Of a DNA stretch of 64,000 bases, positions 47,877 to 59,559 are shown piece after piece. Below the pieces are notes generated by a model. That model searched no databases, had not been told where the DNA came from, and was given only the letters and a program-made list of their open reading frames with translations. Origin of the DNA: Hofstenia miamia (taxonomy: Eukaryota > Xenacoelomorpha > Acoela > Hofsteniidae); the NCBI GenBank assembly GCA_900660155.1, contig CABFPE010000196.1, positions 865,349-929,348 on the forward strand, read 5' to 3'. The stretch's first letter is position 1. Every line of letters begins with the position of its first letter. A program made the position numbers and the translations under genes.

Positions 47877-50275
47877 TCACTAACAAAGAATAATTGACAG
47901 TTGAGGAAATTCTGAAGAAAAGTCATATCTATCATGCTTAGGCCACAGTTAGACTATGTGATTAGTCACGTGTGATCTGTCACATTTGGTAGAATGGCAA
48001 GTCTAACCACCCGAGATAATTTCCAATGTGTAACTGTTCTTGCAACCAATCACATAGTTTATCCGTAGTCTTAAGCCACTACACAGAAATTAAGCTATAC
48101 ATGGCCAAAATTGCGGAAAGCACTGCAACAATGAAAGGTAAAAATATAATAAACATGGTTGAAAATTCGTTGCCCCTAGCAATTGATTAATTATTTCGTA
48201 CGTTATATTGACCATCCTTTTTTACTTCTTTGTCTTCTCAAGAATTTCTGTGATAAAAGTCTGAAATTTGGCAATTAAAAGCGTTCTTCTGTGTATTTCA
48301 TCATAAAGTGAATAAACAGAGGAGGTAGAAAGCATATATAGAAAGTATGTATATATATATATATATATATATATCAATAGTTTTCGGTATTCACTCTTAG
48401 GTCAAATTTAACGTTTAGACCACATTACAACATTTCGCCACTCAGAGCGGAAATCTTGGCTACGGCCTTACATAGATCCATACCAGAAGTCATTTTGAAT
48501 ATGTATATATATATATATACATGTATATAATCCAAGGAGGACGCTTACACACCTGCCCATTTTCACTGTTTTTGAAATTTTGTTAGTTCACCTATATAAA
48601 TTTTATACCAGCCTTGTACGGGTTATTGCATTTATGTAATGATTCAAGTGCAAAACAGATGATGGTGAAAAAAATTAAATGTCAACAATGTGTTTAGCAA
48701 TTCTTAAAAAATAATACAAATTTGCTAAAATTTTGTAAGTTTAAGTATATGTATCATCAATATTTCTAATATATTTTATGAATTTGTAAATATGATTTAT
48801 TTTGAAAAAATTTGATGATGGTGTGGGAAATTCAATACTAAATTCCTTCCCCGGATCCCTACTGCGAAGGTCTCTATTCTATTTGTTAAACTGCTACCAG
48901 CATCATCACTAGAGAGTGACAATATGGACTGCGCATAGACCTGAACTAGTGTTCTGTGATCAAGACAATTTTCAAAGAAAATTTTGACATTAGCCAGGCG
49001 TTGGCCGCAATGCCTTAGCCTTGATTTTTTTTTGGTAGTCGGCACTTTTTACTACTACTAAGTGAAATGCTGCAATTTTCAATGAAACGATTAAATCATA
49101 CTCATCATTCAAACAATTAAAGGACATGGTCAAAGCAACTAAGTTTCAGAAAAGCGAACATACATATACAAATCATGGAAACAATTAGTTCATCATGATG
49201 TTGAGAAATGAATCTTGGTCCCAGTGACAGCCGGCTAACTGTTAAGCAGTGGTCGCTCTCATGGCCGTAGAGCACTAACCTAACCTGAACCCAACCCGGT
49301 CAGAATATTAACTACCTGAATAGTGATTGACATCAGTAATTTTTTGATCCAAAAATCTAAGTTTTGATGACATTTCCCGCACTTAGTAGTACTGAGCCAG
49401 TAGCTAAGCCCAACCTGGCCCGAAATCTGGTCAGGTTTGCTCAGGTACCTGATGTCACTCACTATAATCATCACGGCCAAATAAAGTTTTATGTTAGGTG
49501 ACTAAGTAAAAACCTTACTGATCATATGTTGGAAATACAACTGATTTTTAATTTTGTACAGTTTTTGTTGTTTTCATTTAAAGTAATTAATTGTTGTAAA
49601 TTGAAAGTACAGGCATGGGCAAAACTGTTACAGTTAAACCAGTATACATTAACTTTTTATGGATATATGCAGGTATAAGAAGTAACTTACCAGTACAGGT
49701 TTTTGAGCATTAACATCAAAATGTTGTCATCATCTATTCTCAATTATATAGTATAACATTCAATAATTTTGTGAAAGTGTAGAATAACTTCTATGGTCAT
49801 ATATTATGGAAACCCCAAGACCTACTAAAACATGGTCATGTCCCCCTCCCCCTATTTTAAAGATAGCAAAGCTTCCCTGATTCATACATACATACATACA
49901 TGCATACATACATACATGCACTGTATATTTCGATGTTTGTATGCGTACGAACAGTTGTAAACAAAAAAATTGAAACTTTTTAAAATAATGAGCAATAATT
50001 CTACAAACTGTTCATTACAAAACATTGATTAACGGCATATCATATACGCAGAAATAGTATAAAAGTTTTAGAGCAAATCTTTCATGTCTAAAAGGCTACA
50101 TTAATAATAATTATATTCAAATCAATATGAATTTTGACGACGATTTCCAAGTTGATTCACAAATATTTCCACAAAACGTGTGAGCAATTCTTGTTATTCT
50201 TGTGCCAAAAAAATAATATTCATGTTCAAGGAGAAACTTTTCAATGCAGTATCAGCTCATCAAAATCTCTCTATA

Positions 50276-50278
<3 letters not shown>
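47877..50278. other. AT-rich DNA with microsatellites, no supported gene
   Basis: Contains a TA run at 48350-48374 and a (CATA)n run at 49882-49920. A patch at about 49210-49480 with repeated CCCAACC and GGTCAGG words looks like transposon debris related in composition to the hAT element at 50653. No gene is supported. Confidence 0.45.
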
Positions 50279-50308
<30 letters not shown>

Positions 50309-50430
50309 NNNNNNNNNNNNNNNNNNNNNNNNNNNNNNNNNNNNNNNNNNNNNNNNNNNNNNNNNNNNNNNNNNNNNNNNNNNNNNNNNNNNNNNNNNNN
50401 NNNNNNNNNNNNNNNNNTATATATATATAT
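50279..50430. repeat. (AT)n microsatellite with 109-N gap
   Basis: TA repeat on both sides of the N run at 50309-50417; array length unresolved. Confidence 0.9.
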
Positions 50431-50652
50431 ACTGGAATTTTTTTACTTTTACTCGAGAATAGACTTCTTTAGTGTTATTAAACAATTTAAACATTCATAC
50501 ACAGTACTCGTTCATAATGTACAATTTTTCTTCATTTTATTGATTTATGTTCTTTTGAAAAAAACCGTATAAGAACATGGCAAATCATGGTAATTTTGGG
50601 TAATACGATAGGTGCACATCCCTCAGACACATAAAGCATTCTCTACTGCAAG

Positions 50653-51296
50653 CAGATTAGCAAACGGGTCACATATTTTGACCCACGACCCAACCCGACC
50701 CGCAGACAATTTATCCATCACCCGATCCATAGTATGTTGACCCACAACTAGACCGCCAACCTGGTCTAGTATGGTACCAAACATTTTTCTAAACTTAATT
50801 TTTTGATTAATCCATTTAACTTGCCAAATTAATAAATGTCGGCGATTTTAACACTGGATGACGATGACTAATAGTTGACATTAAATATGAGCGTTTCTAA
50901 TGTTAAACTACTAGTGGACGATAGATCTACAAAGCTTAATATATACAAAGCAATTGATTATTAAGTGTATACAAAAAATGACTACATTTTACATACAATT
51001 CTGACCCGGTTCAGACAGCCAACTTTTGACCCAAGTGGTATTTGCAGATATTTGACAAAACTAACGATGAAAAAATGTCCTACAGCATAGTAGATTGTAT
51101 ACTAAGTGGGAATGCATCTTTAGACTTCTACTAATATTTCAGGGAAATTCTTCAAACAATGCATTTCTCTGACCCGGCAATTCCAAAGTTTTGAACTATG
51201 ACCCAAGCAAGTGTGACCAACAACCCGACCCGACCAACTTCTCTTTGACCCAACCCACTGGTCAGGTCGGGTCGGGTCGACCCGTTTGCCACCCTG
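50653..51296. mobile_element. Non-autonomous hAT element with exact 8-bp duplication
   Basis: The element is 644 bp. The left end is CAGATTAGCAAACGGGTCA and the right end closes with the complement of CAGGGTGGCAAACGGGTCGA. The direct repeat ACTGCAAG lies immediately outside both ends (50645-50652 and 51297-51304), the 8-bp duplication diagnostic of hAT transposition. Subterminal regions are filled with ACCCGACCC-type words on both strands, and the middle is AT-rich with no coding frame. It depends on a transposase encoded elsewhere. Confidence 0.92.
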
Positions 51297-51740
51297 ACTG
51301 CAAGCAAAGACATACTAAATGAATTTCTTAGTGTCTCCTTGTCGTATCTATTTTAAAATATTGAGTTTCACATGACTAACGTACTAAAAAATTACATTTG
51401 CCTTATGTAAGAAGTTTTTATTTTTCTCAATGCTTTCTTATTTAAGAGTTTTTTGGTGAAATAATATACAGAAAATTTTTTCACTCAGATTTATTCAACA
51501 TTTTATATAAAAGTATATAATGTTTATTAACATGAAAGAAAACTAAAAATTAATTTATTGATTTTTAAGCTTATTGCAAAATTCACAATATTTCAATGTA
51601 AACAAACTAAAGCAGGATGTAGCGGAAATGGCTTCTAAATGGAAATTTCCGTTCGGAAGTTTGTAGTGATTAAATACTATATCTAATCAAACGCAAAGTT
51701 AAAGAAAAGAGGTAGGCAAATTTTTCCAAACATATTTTAT

Positions 51741-51972
51741 ATTGTATGTAAAATGTAGTCATTTCTTGTATACACTTGGTAATCAATTGCTTTGTATATA
51801 TTAAGCTTTGTAGATCTATCGTCCACTAGTAGTTTAACATTAGAAACGCTCATATTTAATGTCAACTATTAGTCATCGTCATCCAGTGTTAAAATCGCCG
51901 ACATTTATTAATTTGGCAAGTTAAATGGATTAATCAAAAAATTAAATTTAGAAAAATGATTGGTACCATACT
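51741..51972 (-). repeat. Inverted partial copy of the hAT element interior
   Basis: This is the reverse complement of 50768-51000 at about 95% identity, covering only the AT-rich middle and neither terminus. It lies about 440 bp past the intact element in opposite orientation. Confidence 0.9.
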
Positions 51973-53476
51973 ATTCTTATACAACCTTTTAAATGCCTGT
52001 GGTAGTTAGATCTGACCACCAATACTACTAGCTGCTATGTTTAGTCTTTATGTTATGCACGGAGATAGACATGGGCCGAAAGCTTTGACTCAAGCCCGGT
52101 CCGGATTACCAAACTCAAGCTGCTGCTCAAATCATGCCTATTCGTGCAGCTGCATCAGGAATTACAGTAGATATATTTGAAAATTTATTGGATTGTCATA
52201 GTGGATGCCAGGAAATTCTGTAGAAGGAAACCATTTCTGGTGATGCTTAACAATGTATTTGTGACAATTTATTCAATTGTGGTAAGAGTTTTGGGAGAGG
52301 TGGAAATCAATTTACACTAGGCTATTTGGAAACACTCACATCTTTTCTCCATATGAAGAGATTTTCTCAAAAATTGAATGCACTGTTTTCTTGACGTAAT
52401 GAATATGGATCGTGAAAGTTCATTGATTACATAAGCCAAAATCCCTTCAAGATTGTTTTGAAGTACATTTTCGCTTTGATAAAAAATCATTAGGGTCTGT
52501 GAGATTTGTAATAAATTTAGCCTATCTGAATTATATTTGAAGGATTTGAAGAAAATATAAAAGCGATATTCTTCCTTATTTCAAACAACACAATTTTTAA
52601 ACCTGAGAAAGTCGCTCTAGACTGATTATCTTTATGCAAGGCAATCAGAGAAATATAGAGAAAAGCTTTGGATGATCAGTGAGCTGAAAAACAAACATGT
52701 CTTTATCTTGCCAAACAAGAAGTTAATTTGAGAATAGATCAACTTGTTGAAAATGTTTTAAAACCCCTGCCTTAACAAAACTTGGGCAACCAAAAGTCAT
52801 GAAATTCCTATATTTTTCTGTTGATCTATTGTGCATTCTGCATAAAATATGATAGTTTTCAGACCTAGTGTCCAGTAAAATAGGAAGTTATATATTCATA
52901 AGAAGTCATTTTTGCTTTTTTGGAGATACAGTAATATTTGTAGCTGAAATGTTATAAAAGTCATATTTCTTAAAAAATATAAAATAAACTTAAAAATTAG
53001 GGTTGAGAAAACTCTTAACCTATGTAAGAAATTTTAACTACAAAAATATCATGAAATGTATGTGCTGTTATTATAATTTAGTCAAGTAGATGCTATTAGC
53101 ATTTGGCTTTGTACTATATAAGAGTTTTTGTATTTGTTTTATTTCTGGTTCTCAGTAATAGGAAAGTGCTTATACTGCTTAAATAGATCATTTTGAAATT
53201 TTATATTTAACTAAATTCTGTGATATTTTGTCAAAAAATATTTTGTTTTTTATAGTTGTGATAACTTTTTCACATTTTTCAGTCTTACCATATTTTTGAG
53301 GGAGACAAGTAGCAGTGTTTGGTACAGTGAGGCAAAATAGACGAGAATTATGTATTCAAACGATTTGTAATTCTCCAGAATTATAAAGCAGTTTCGTGGA
53401 TCGAAGGACGCGAATTTACAGCTTATGCATACGTTCAAGGTCTTAGGAAATTGTCTGCAATATTGATAATCCAATT
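51973..53476. other. AT-rich DNA, possible coding debris
   Basis: Around 52130-52230 the plus strand reads AAASGITVDIFENLLDCHSG before a stop, and around 52620-52720 a frame reads SEKYREKLWMISELKNKHVF. Both look protein-like but are short, broken and unassigned. The rest is AT-rich. Confidence 0.35.
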
Positions 53477-53780
53477 CCCAGTAAATATTGAACTGTTGTA
53501 ACGACGTCGTTTTTGTGGTGTATTGGCGTTTAATAGGCGTTGAATTGTTTGAGTGGCGTTTATAGTGCGGATTAGTGGCGGTGTATAATTCCGTCTATCA
53601 AAAAATATTTAAAAATATTAATAATTTTAGTATTATAATTTGAAGATAATTTTTTTAAAAACTGCATTTTTATTGATAGTTTGTCGTTTTGTTGTGAAAA
53701 GATATTGTTTTGTAATGTCGTCTTAGTGCCGTTATTATGACGTTCTGCGACGTTGTTACGACAGTTCTGTGTTTACTGGG
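53477..53780. mobile_element. MITE with about 33-bp TIRs
   Basis: The left end CCCAGTAAATATTGAACTGT, continuing TGTAACGACGTCG, pairs with the complement of the right end (CCCAGTAAACACAGAACTGT, CGTAACAACGTCG). The 304-bp interior has GGCG-rich words on the left side (TGGCGTTTAATAGGCG) and AT-rich DNA in the middle. No coding frame. No clear target duplication, so the superfamily is open. Confidence 0.75.
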
Positions 53781-55519
53781 TTCTTACGTCATGGTTTGGA
53801 AAAGATCTATAATTACTATAAGCCTACCAGAAAGTTGTACCTAATATGCCTTCCACAGTAACCTTTGAGTCCTTTTTAACAACATGCTTACCAGATATTT
53901 TCCATTTGATTTTGGCGAAGGCAGTCTTTTTTGGTTCAACAAGCCGGCGTCAATTCAAGTAATTAAGCCAAAAAATGTCAATCACCGAATTGACTTTTTA
54001 TTAATTTTGTTTAATTGAGTCAGTGATGTCAAATATATTATATTTATAGATTTCATAGTAGGGTATAGTTAATATTGTATTAGTTTAGAATTATCCATGT
54101 AACAAAATACAAATGTCCACCCACAACCCCCCCTCCCGCAAACCGCGTAGCATTTGAAATTCAGTACGCGCACTGCACCGCACCCGCCCGAGTTAGATAA
54201 AACAGCAACCACGCGCGCGCGGGTTAACTCGTACCCGCGTCCATCTTTGGAACTTACATTTCATAATTAAGTAGGTGCTCAATTTCAAAACAATGTGCCT
54301 GTGTAAAAATTGCAAATAAGAAGAAATGTGCTGCTTCAAATGAAAATCTCTTGCAGAAAAATCTAAGTCAGCAATTCATCACAATGACACAAGCAATCAA
54401 AGAAAAATATTTGTTACTCGATGACGTGTATTAATTGTGTAAACATTTAGTAATGACTGTGAAACAATAAAGAATTAAATTTTAAAAGTTTATTCACGTG
54501 ATGCGCAGAAAGGTTTGTAAAAATATGCATTAACATAAGAACTGCTGTACATGTATATACGTTTCTCGCTGTAATAATAGACTATTCTGCCGGTGATGTT
54601 CCGTAATCAATTATTGCAAGTTTTATTCTAGTTTACTATAAATAATGGATGTAACATAATCCTTGGCGATTTTGAAAAAAATATTCCGGGTTCGTGTTTT
54701 TTACATTTCAAAATTGTGCCGTCGTCTTTGATTGTTTTGGCTAACTACATTCGGTAAAACGTTATTCAACAAGAAATTCCTTTCTAAAGGATATTTTCAT
54801 AACATTAAATCAAGTTGTATTAATTAAAACAAATTTACGCTTTAACTTGACAAGCATTATGACGCCTTGATTCAAGAAGCCTCGATTTTTTCTTGGAAGT
54901 ATAGGTGACATGTGTGAGTGCACCTTGATTGCCGACCCTGATAGCTACTTAACAAATGAGTGTTGCCATGTAACAGAAAATTCCTGTTAAGTCTGAAAAC
55001 CCAGTTTTCATGTTAATACTCCGTTCGGTTTTGAGTGAAATCCGAGGTTTCGGCTTTTTCGATACGCTACCAAGCATTAATGCAGCAGAATGCTAGATTA
55101 GAGTTATGACAACTATGCTGTAATTAATATTTCACTCAGCAGTTTTAAAAAATATCAACAAAAAAGCATTATTTTTGTAAATAATTTCCTTTCAATTACA
55201 ATTCGTTTGAATCCAACAAAAAATTCAATTTCAGTTTGGTTTGTTTCTTAATCTAGCCGTATGATTTCTGATTGATGCAATAATAAAATACTATAACGAA
55301 AGCAATGTGCTTTCAATTACTATCGAGTGAGATTATAATGCACTACATAATAGACTGATTATCCCAATTTTAGAAAATTTCATTTTTGTTATTATATCAA
55401 AATTATATAAGTTAAAATAGACTACCATCATCTGGGCAGTAGTTATGTTCAGAATGACTACCAGCAATCAAGTTATTTATTGTTAAAACTTATGTTTAGG
55501 TATTGTTTCTCTACAGAAA
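53781..55519. other. Upstream region of the MFS gene
   Basis: Mostly AT-rich. It includes a sharp GC-rich, CpG-rich segment at 54118-54243 (with ACGCGCGCGCGGGTTAAC), which might be a promoter-associated island for the gene at 55520 or a transposon end. Just before the ATG the sequence TTGTTTCTCTACAG (ending 55516) is a strong 3' splice acceptor, implying a 5'-UTR intron in this region. Confidence 0.45.
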
Positions 55520-56803
55520 ATGGCAAGCTTAGTTAATCATCTTGCAGTGGGTTTGATAATGGTGATTGGGTTTATTGCAGGCGCAAATAAAACAGTCATT
55601 GTTTCAATTTTACCATTAGTAGCTGAGGAAAAAAATGTCCCTCGATTCTTCATTGGTACCATATCAACAGCAATTTATGTCTCAGGAATGTTGACAAACT
55701 TATTTTTGGTATTGTATTCCTTAAGAAGTAGAAAATCAATGCGTATTTCGTTTTTCACTGCGATCCTTATTACCGGCTCATTAATGATTCTTCTGCATTT
55801 TGTTACCTTTCTGCAAAGTACTGAGTTTGCCTTTTTAACTATCCTTAATCGCTTTTTGTGTGGAATTACAATGGCGGTTGAATTCAGTTGCTCAATTCCT
55901 ATTCTTACCAGTATTATTCCTGAAAAATCTGGCTTTCTTGTTGGCCTTCTCAACTCTATTGATGGCTTGGGTGGATTGTCCGGTCCTCTTTTAGGAAGTG
56001 CAATTTTCACGTTGCTGTCAGAGCCTACCTTATCGTTTCTTACTTTAGGAGTTTTTCAATTGTCGACGTGCCTTATTTTAATATGCGTATTGAATAAAGC
56101 TACAAGTAGTAATGTACAGCACGTGGAAAAAACAAAAAATTTAGAAAAAGAAAAATTCAAGCTCCTTAAAAAAGGAAGTGTTAATGTGTTTCCCTTCCTT
56201 TGTGTAAGCAGCTATGTTTTATTGGTTAACTCAATAGTGGGCTTTGGCGAGGCTGTAATAGCAATTTTTTATCTAGAAAATCTTGAAGTCAACTATGATA
56301 GAAACTGGACACTTTTTGCCTGTAGAGACATTTCTTACATCATATTTAGTTTCTTGACTGCCATTGCAGTTCAAAAAAGGCTTTCTAACATTTTATATTT
56401 CATTTCGTTATTATTATTTCAATTGGTAACAGTTTTGTATTCCTCAGGTTTCTTGGTCAAAACATATGTAGATATATATTTGTTTTATGGAATAACAAAT
56501 GTTTTTCATGGACTAGCATTTGCCTTATACAATGCAAATGCATTGTTTTTGCTTGAGCAAACTGTTAACAAAGGCAATGCTTCAAAATCAAGTTTGAGGT
56601 TTTCCACTTATTCTTGGATGTGCTTAGTAAGAGGCATTGGAAGGTTGGTTGGTGGACAAATTTTTGGTGGAAGCATGTCACCATGCTGCTCGTTTTATTT
56701 TCTAAGTGGAATACTTGCAATTATATTATCACCAATAGTTGCCTTAAATGGGTATGTGATGTCTTCGTATGGTTTCATTAAAATGCATACTATCAGTAGT
56801 TAG
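55520..56803 (+). CDS. MFS transporter, SLC18B1/vesicular amine transporter-like
   Basis: Intact single-exon 427-aa membrane protein. Hydrophobicity suggests about 12 helices in two halves joined by a charged cytoplasmic loop (KTKNLEKEKFKLLKK, about residues 205-219). Visible family features: a short TM2-3 loop (LRSRKSMR, a weak motif A), TM4 RFLCGITMA (RxxxG, motif B, about 113), and TM5 GLGGLSGPLLGSAIF (motif C of drug/H+ antiporters and vesicular amine transporters, about 150). TM11-12 contain GRLVGGQIFGG and FYFLSGILAIILSP. This points to proton-coupled export of an amine or other small organic cation, probably at a vesicle or plasma membrane; the substrate cannot be told. The ATG at 55520 is 3 bp after a strong splice acceptor, and an AATAAA follows the stop. 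The lack of coding introns suggests an old retrocopy or a naturally intronless gene. Confidence 0.88.
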   Translation: MASLVNHLAVGLIMVIGFIAGANKTVIVSILPLVAEEKNVPRFFIGTISTAIYVSGMLTNLFLVLYSLRSRKSMRISFFTAILITGSLMILLHFVTFLQSTEFAFLTILNRFLCGITMAVEFSCSIPILTSIIPEKSGFLVGLLNSIDGLGGLSGPLLGSAIFTLLSEPTLSFLTLGVFQLSTCLILICVLNKATSSNVQHVEKTKNLEKEKFKLLKKGSVNVFPFLCVSSYVLLVNSIVGFGEAVIAIFYLENLEVNYDRNWTLFACRDISYIIFSFLTAIAVQKRLSNILYFISLLLFQLVTVLYSSGFLVKTYVDIYLFYGITNVFHGLAFALYNANALFLLEQTVNKGNASKSSLRFSTYSWMCLVRGIGRLVGGQIFGGSMSPCCSFYFLSGILAIILSPIVALNGYVMSSYGFIKMHTISS

Positions 56804-56887
56804 ATTTGAATCCCATTTGTAAGTCATAGATAGATTTTGTAACAAGCAATTATTGTGTGCATTGTAGGGTGCTGGAAATTATATTAA

Positions 56888-56893
56888 AATAAA
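56888..56893 (+). terminator. Poly(A) signal of the MFS gene
   Basis: AATAAA lies 85 bp after the stop codon, a suitable spacing for 3' end formation. Confidence 0.6.
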
Positions 56894-57640
56894 ACTGCAA
56901 TTAACTTAATGCTAGCAAGCATTGATATTCAACTAATTAATAGTAACAAAAAGAATATTTGGTAAGTAGTTTGGAATAAGCGTGTCAGTACTTTACTACG
57001 AACGGTCTTGCTTGCAAGATATGCAATTTATATTGCTGCTTTAACCTATGCATGTCTAATGTTAAAATTTTTCTTCACTAGCTTTCGAAGTTATTCACTT
57101 ACAAAGTTTAAAATTTGAAAAATCAAGTAGTTTGAATTTTCAATTTTCATCTATGAAGCAATATTGATAACCTATGTCTGACAATACTGTATTGACTTTC
57201 AAATTATCTACTATTTCAATTAGTGTTTTTTGAAAAAAGTTAGTGATCAAGACTATATCGTATATTACTATTCCATCCAATAGCAAAAATTCTTTATAAT
57301 GGCGTCATGAATTGATGAAGTGTGAATTCTATATGTATTTTATATTAAAATAATAATTCTAATGGATTAGAAAAAATAGATTTATAAAAAATATATATTC
57401 ATGCAATCAATTGTAAAATGCAATTAATAATAACAGTTTCTATTTATACTACGTCTTTTGTTGAGCAATCAAATACTGATGCTTGATAAAATGACTGTAA
57501 TCAAGTTTTTCAAAAAGAATCATTCAATCGTGTTTGCAATGGTAAAGGATTGGGGTTGTATGCCGTCATTGATGTGGGACTTCCAATTCCTGGAATTAAT
57601 GGTGCATCACCTCTTGGACTATTGCAACACAATAAAAGCC
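56894..57640. other. AT-rich DNA, no supported gene
   Basis: Nothing beyond short frames. The frame at about 57540-57660 (GLYAVIDVGLPIPGINGASP) may belong to the decayed retroelement downstream but was not matched. Confidence 0.4.
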
Positions 57641-58103
57641 ATATTTTTGCTATAGTTTTTAGAAAAAGTATGACTAATCTCCAACTCCTACTACTTCTAT
57701 GGAGACACCTGCTTCTTGACATGATTTATAGTGTTTAGGAAGTTCTTGATTTCTTCTATGAAATGTGTGAAAAGGAGTAGTTTCATCATGCATGTCTGTG
57801 TACCACCCTCAAGCAAATGGCGCAGTCAAAAGACTAAACAGAACATTAATAAAACTGATCATGGTAGCCACATCACGAATAGGTGGAAGCAAATGGAGAG
57901 AGGTAATACAAATGACGGAATACTTCTACAATACTTCGGTACATTCAACCACACAAGTCACCCCATTCAAAGCAATGTACGGAATGGAAACAGCAGCACC
58001 TCTATCCATGCAATTCACAAAGTACTCTGATAAAATAGACAACCAATTTGTAAAACAATTAAAAGACAAGATCACTGCCATTCACGAAACAATGTGCCAC
58101 AAC
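57640..58103 (+). pseudogene. Ty3/Gypsy integrase core, frame-broken
   Basis: Integrase inserts retroelement cDNA into the genome. From 57792 the frame shows the signature SVYHPQANGAVKRLNRTL, covering the end of the DDE core, with a Lys where a catalytic Glu is expected after NGxxE. It continues through WREVIQMTEYFYNTSVHSTT and TPFKAMYG, typical of Gypsy integrases. Upstream, debris of the core lies in different frames with at least two shifts (for example TSMETPAS near 57698). The frame is cut at 58103 by the P element. Confidence 0.8.
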
Positions 58104-59048
58104 CATGGATTACTAAATATTCTTATGCTGAAAAATGGTGTATTCTCATTGAATCCTCAAGAAAGCAATGATAATTCAGAAGAAATTGTTGACGAAATTT
58201 CAACCATGTGTGAATCCATTCAAATTTCCATTGATATTCCACAAGAAGATTCTCACGTTATTTATTACATCAGTGGATTTTGTGTTTACAGGATTCACCA
58301 ATTAAATGTTTGCTCATCGTGCTGTTCTTTGTTTACAGATGGAAGTGAAATGGAGATTGATAGTGATATACTTAACGTATTTGATAAGTTTGATCGTGGT
58401 TCGCTTAAGGTACCGTCTGAATTCGCCTATATGCTGGTTGCATTTGCCTATAGTTTAATGGAAAATCTTACTCAAAATAGTGACATAAAGCGTGCATTTT
58501 TGAGAGTTAATAATCATTTCGATGTATTTGAATCTTTAATGTCAAAATTATTGTTGGAATCGGATGTTTACAATTTTCTCATCACCTCATTTTGTAGCAA
58601 TTGTCGTACTTACAATTTCTTCCTAAAGAAAATTTTCACTTGTTTTTGCAGAAATTTAATGAGTGATTTCCAACCGCATATGAAAACTTCTTGTACTGCA
58701 AGAAAAACTAAGAAAATTTTGATGTGGATTTTTATGTAGCCGTTTGTAAATACTCATTCTATTTTTTGAAATATGTTATGATTGTAAATGATGGTTTTTC
58801 TTGCATTATTACACTGTACATGCATAATTAGATTAGTTAAATTTCATTAAAAACATTCAAAAATAATTAAAAGCTAATTTTAGAATACATTAATTCTTAC
58901 AAAATATCTGTGAATAATTAAATGGGGAAGTTAATTTATGTTATGCACCTCCATTTTTTATGCTCAGCGTCAGCACATCGGACCCCGTTTGGTTTTGCTA
59001 AAATTCAGCTTCCAATCCATCTTCTATTTAGTAATCCATGGCCACAAC
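58096..59048 (+). mobile_element. P element, internally deleted, nested in Gypsy integrase
   Basis: The element body is 58104-59040 (937 bp). It starts CATGGATTACTAAATA and ends with the exact complement, a 16-bp TIR; the CATG start is shared with the Drosophila P element. The 8-bp repeat GCCACAAC lies directly outside both ends (58096-58103 and 59041-59048), the duplication size made by P transposase. Removing the element and one repeat restores a continuous integrase frame. It is far shorter than an autonomous P element (about 2.9 kb in Drosophila). Confidence 0.92.
58126..58739 (+). pseudogene. P-element transposase C-terminal fragment (THAP9-like)
   Basis: The frame from an internal ATG at 58126 runs about 204 codons. 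It contains VIYYISGFCVYRI followed by CSSCCSLF, the YIaGyvxxkl...CxxC pattern of P-element and THAP9 transposase C-termini. Then come DKFDRGSLKVPSEFAYMLVA, matching the RGgLxxPS block, and a Cys-rich end (CSNCRTYNFFLKKIFTC). The N-terminal THAP DNA-binding domain, leucine zipper, GTP-binding region and most of the RNase H-like catalytic domain are missing. By analogy with Drosophila KP, such truncated products can act as repressors, but without a THAP domain this is speculative. The same open frame joins the upstream integrase only by accident of insertion. Confidence 0.75.
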
Positions 59049-59492
59049 ATAAAGAAATCAGCAACGAGACAACAAAGAAACTATAATAAAAAAATCTACG
59101 GACACACTCACAAAATAGGAGATAAAGTTTACGCATTTACACCCATTAAAGTGACTGACGCAAACCAAGTAAGAAAATTAAAAATGGCATAGTCAGGTCC
59201 ATACACAATTAAAAAAGTACTGGATAATAATGAATATGTATTAAATAATTATAGGACTCTACATTTTCCAAACCTGAAAAGGGTGATAAAAAATATCGAG
59301 GGAGCAACCCTAGATAACAAAGCAGAATTTAAGTTACTACGAAATCAGAGTGAAATTGACAAACTAGATAGTCTGCCAGAGGAGGAATTCGAAGAACAAT
59401 TTCGACATGATATTAGCAATGACAACATACAACCAAGAGTTATGCCTCAGAGAGCAGCAAAACAAAATTTTAATTATAATTCTGAAACATAG
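59041..59492 (+). pseudogene. Ty3/Gypsy integrase C-terminal region
   Basis: The frame resumes after the P element and carries KIGDKVYAFTP, then GPYTIKKV and LHFPNLKRV, the pattern of the integrase C-terminal SH3-like GPY/F domain. One in-frame stop at about 59191 splits it from the following segment (59283-59492), a charged tail rich in Glu and Asp (LPEEEFEEQFRHD). No chromodomain could be made out. Confidence 0.8.
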
Positions 59493-59559
59493 GATTCAAA
59501 TTTAATAACTCAGTTTAGGAATTTTGAACAGCAAACCCCAGAAAACGAGTGAAGAGACC

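Noticed and set aside
57792-58739. A 315-aa integrase and P-transposase fusion protein
   Set aside because: The two parts meet exactly at the left TIR of an inserted P element, so the joint frame is accidental.
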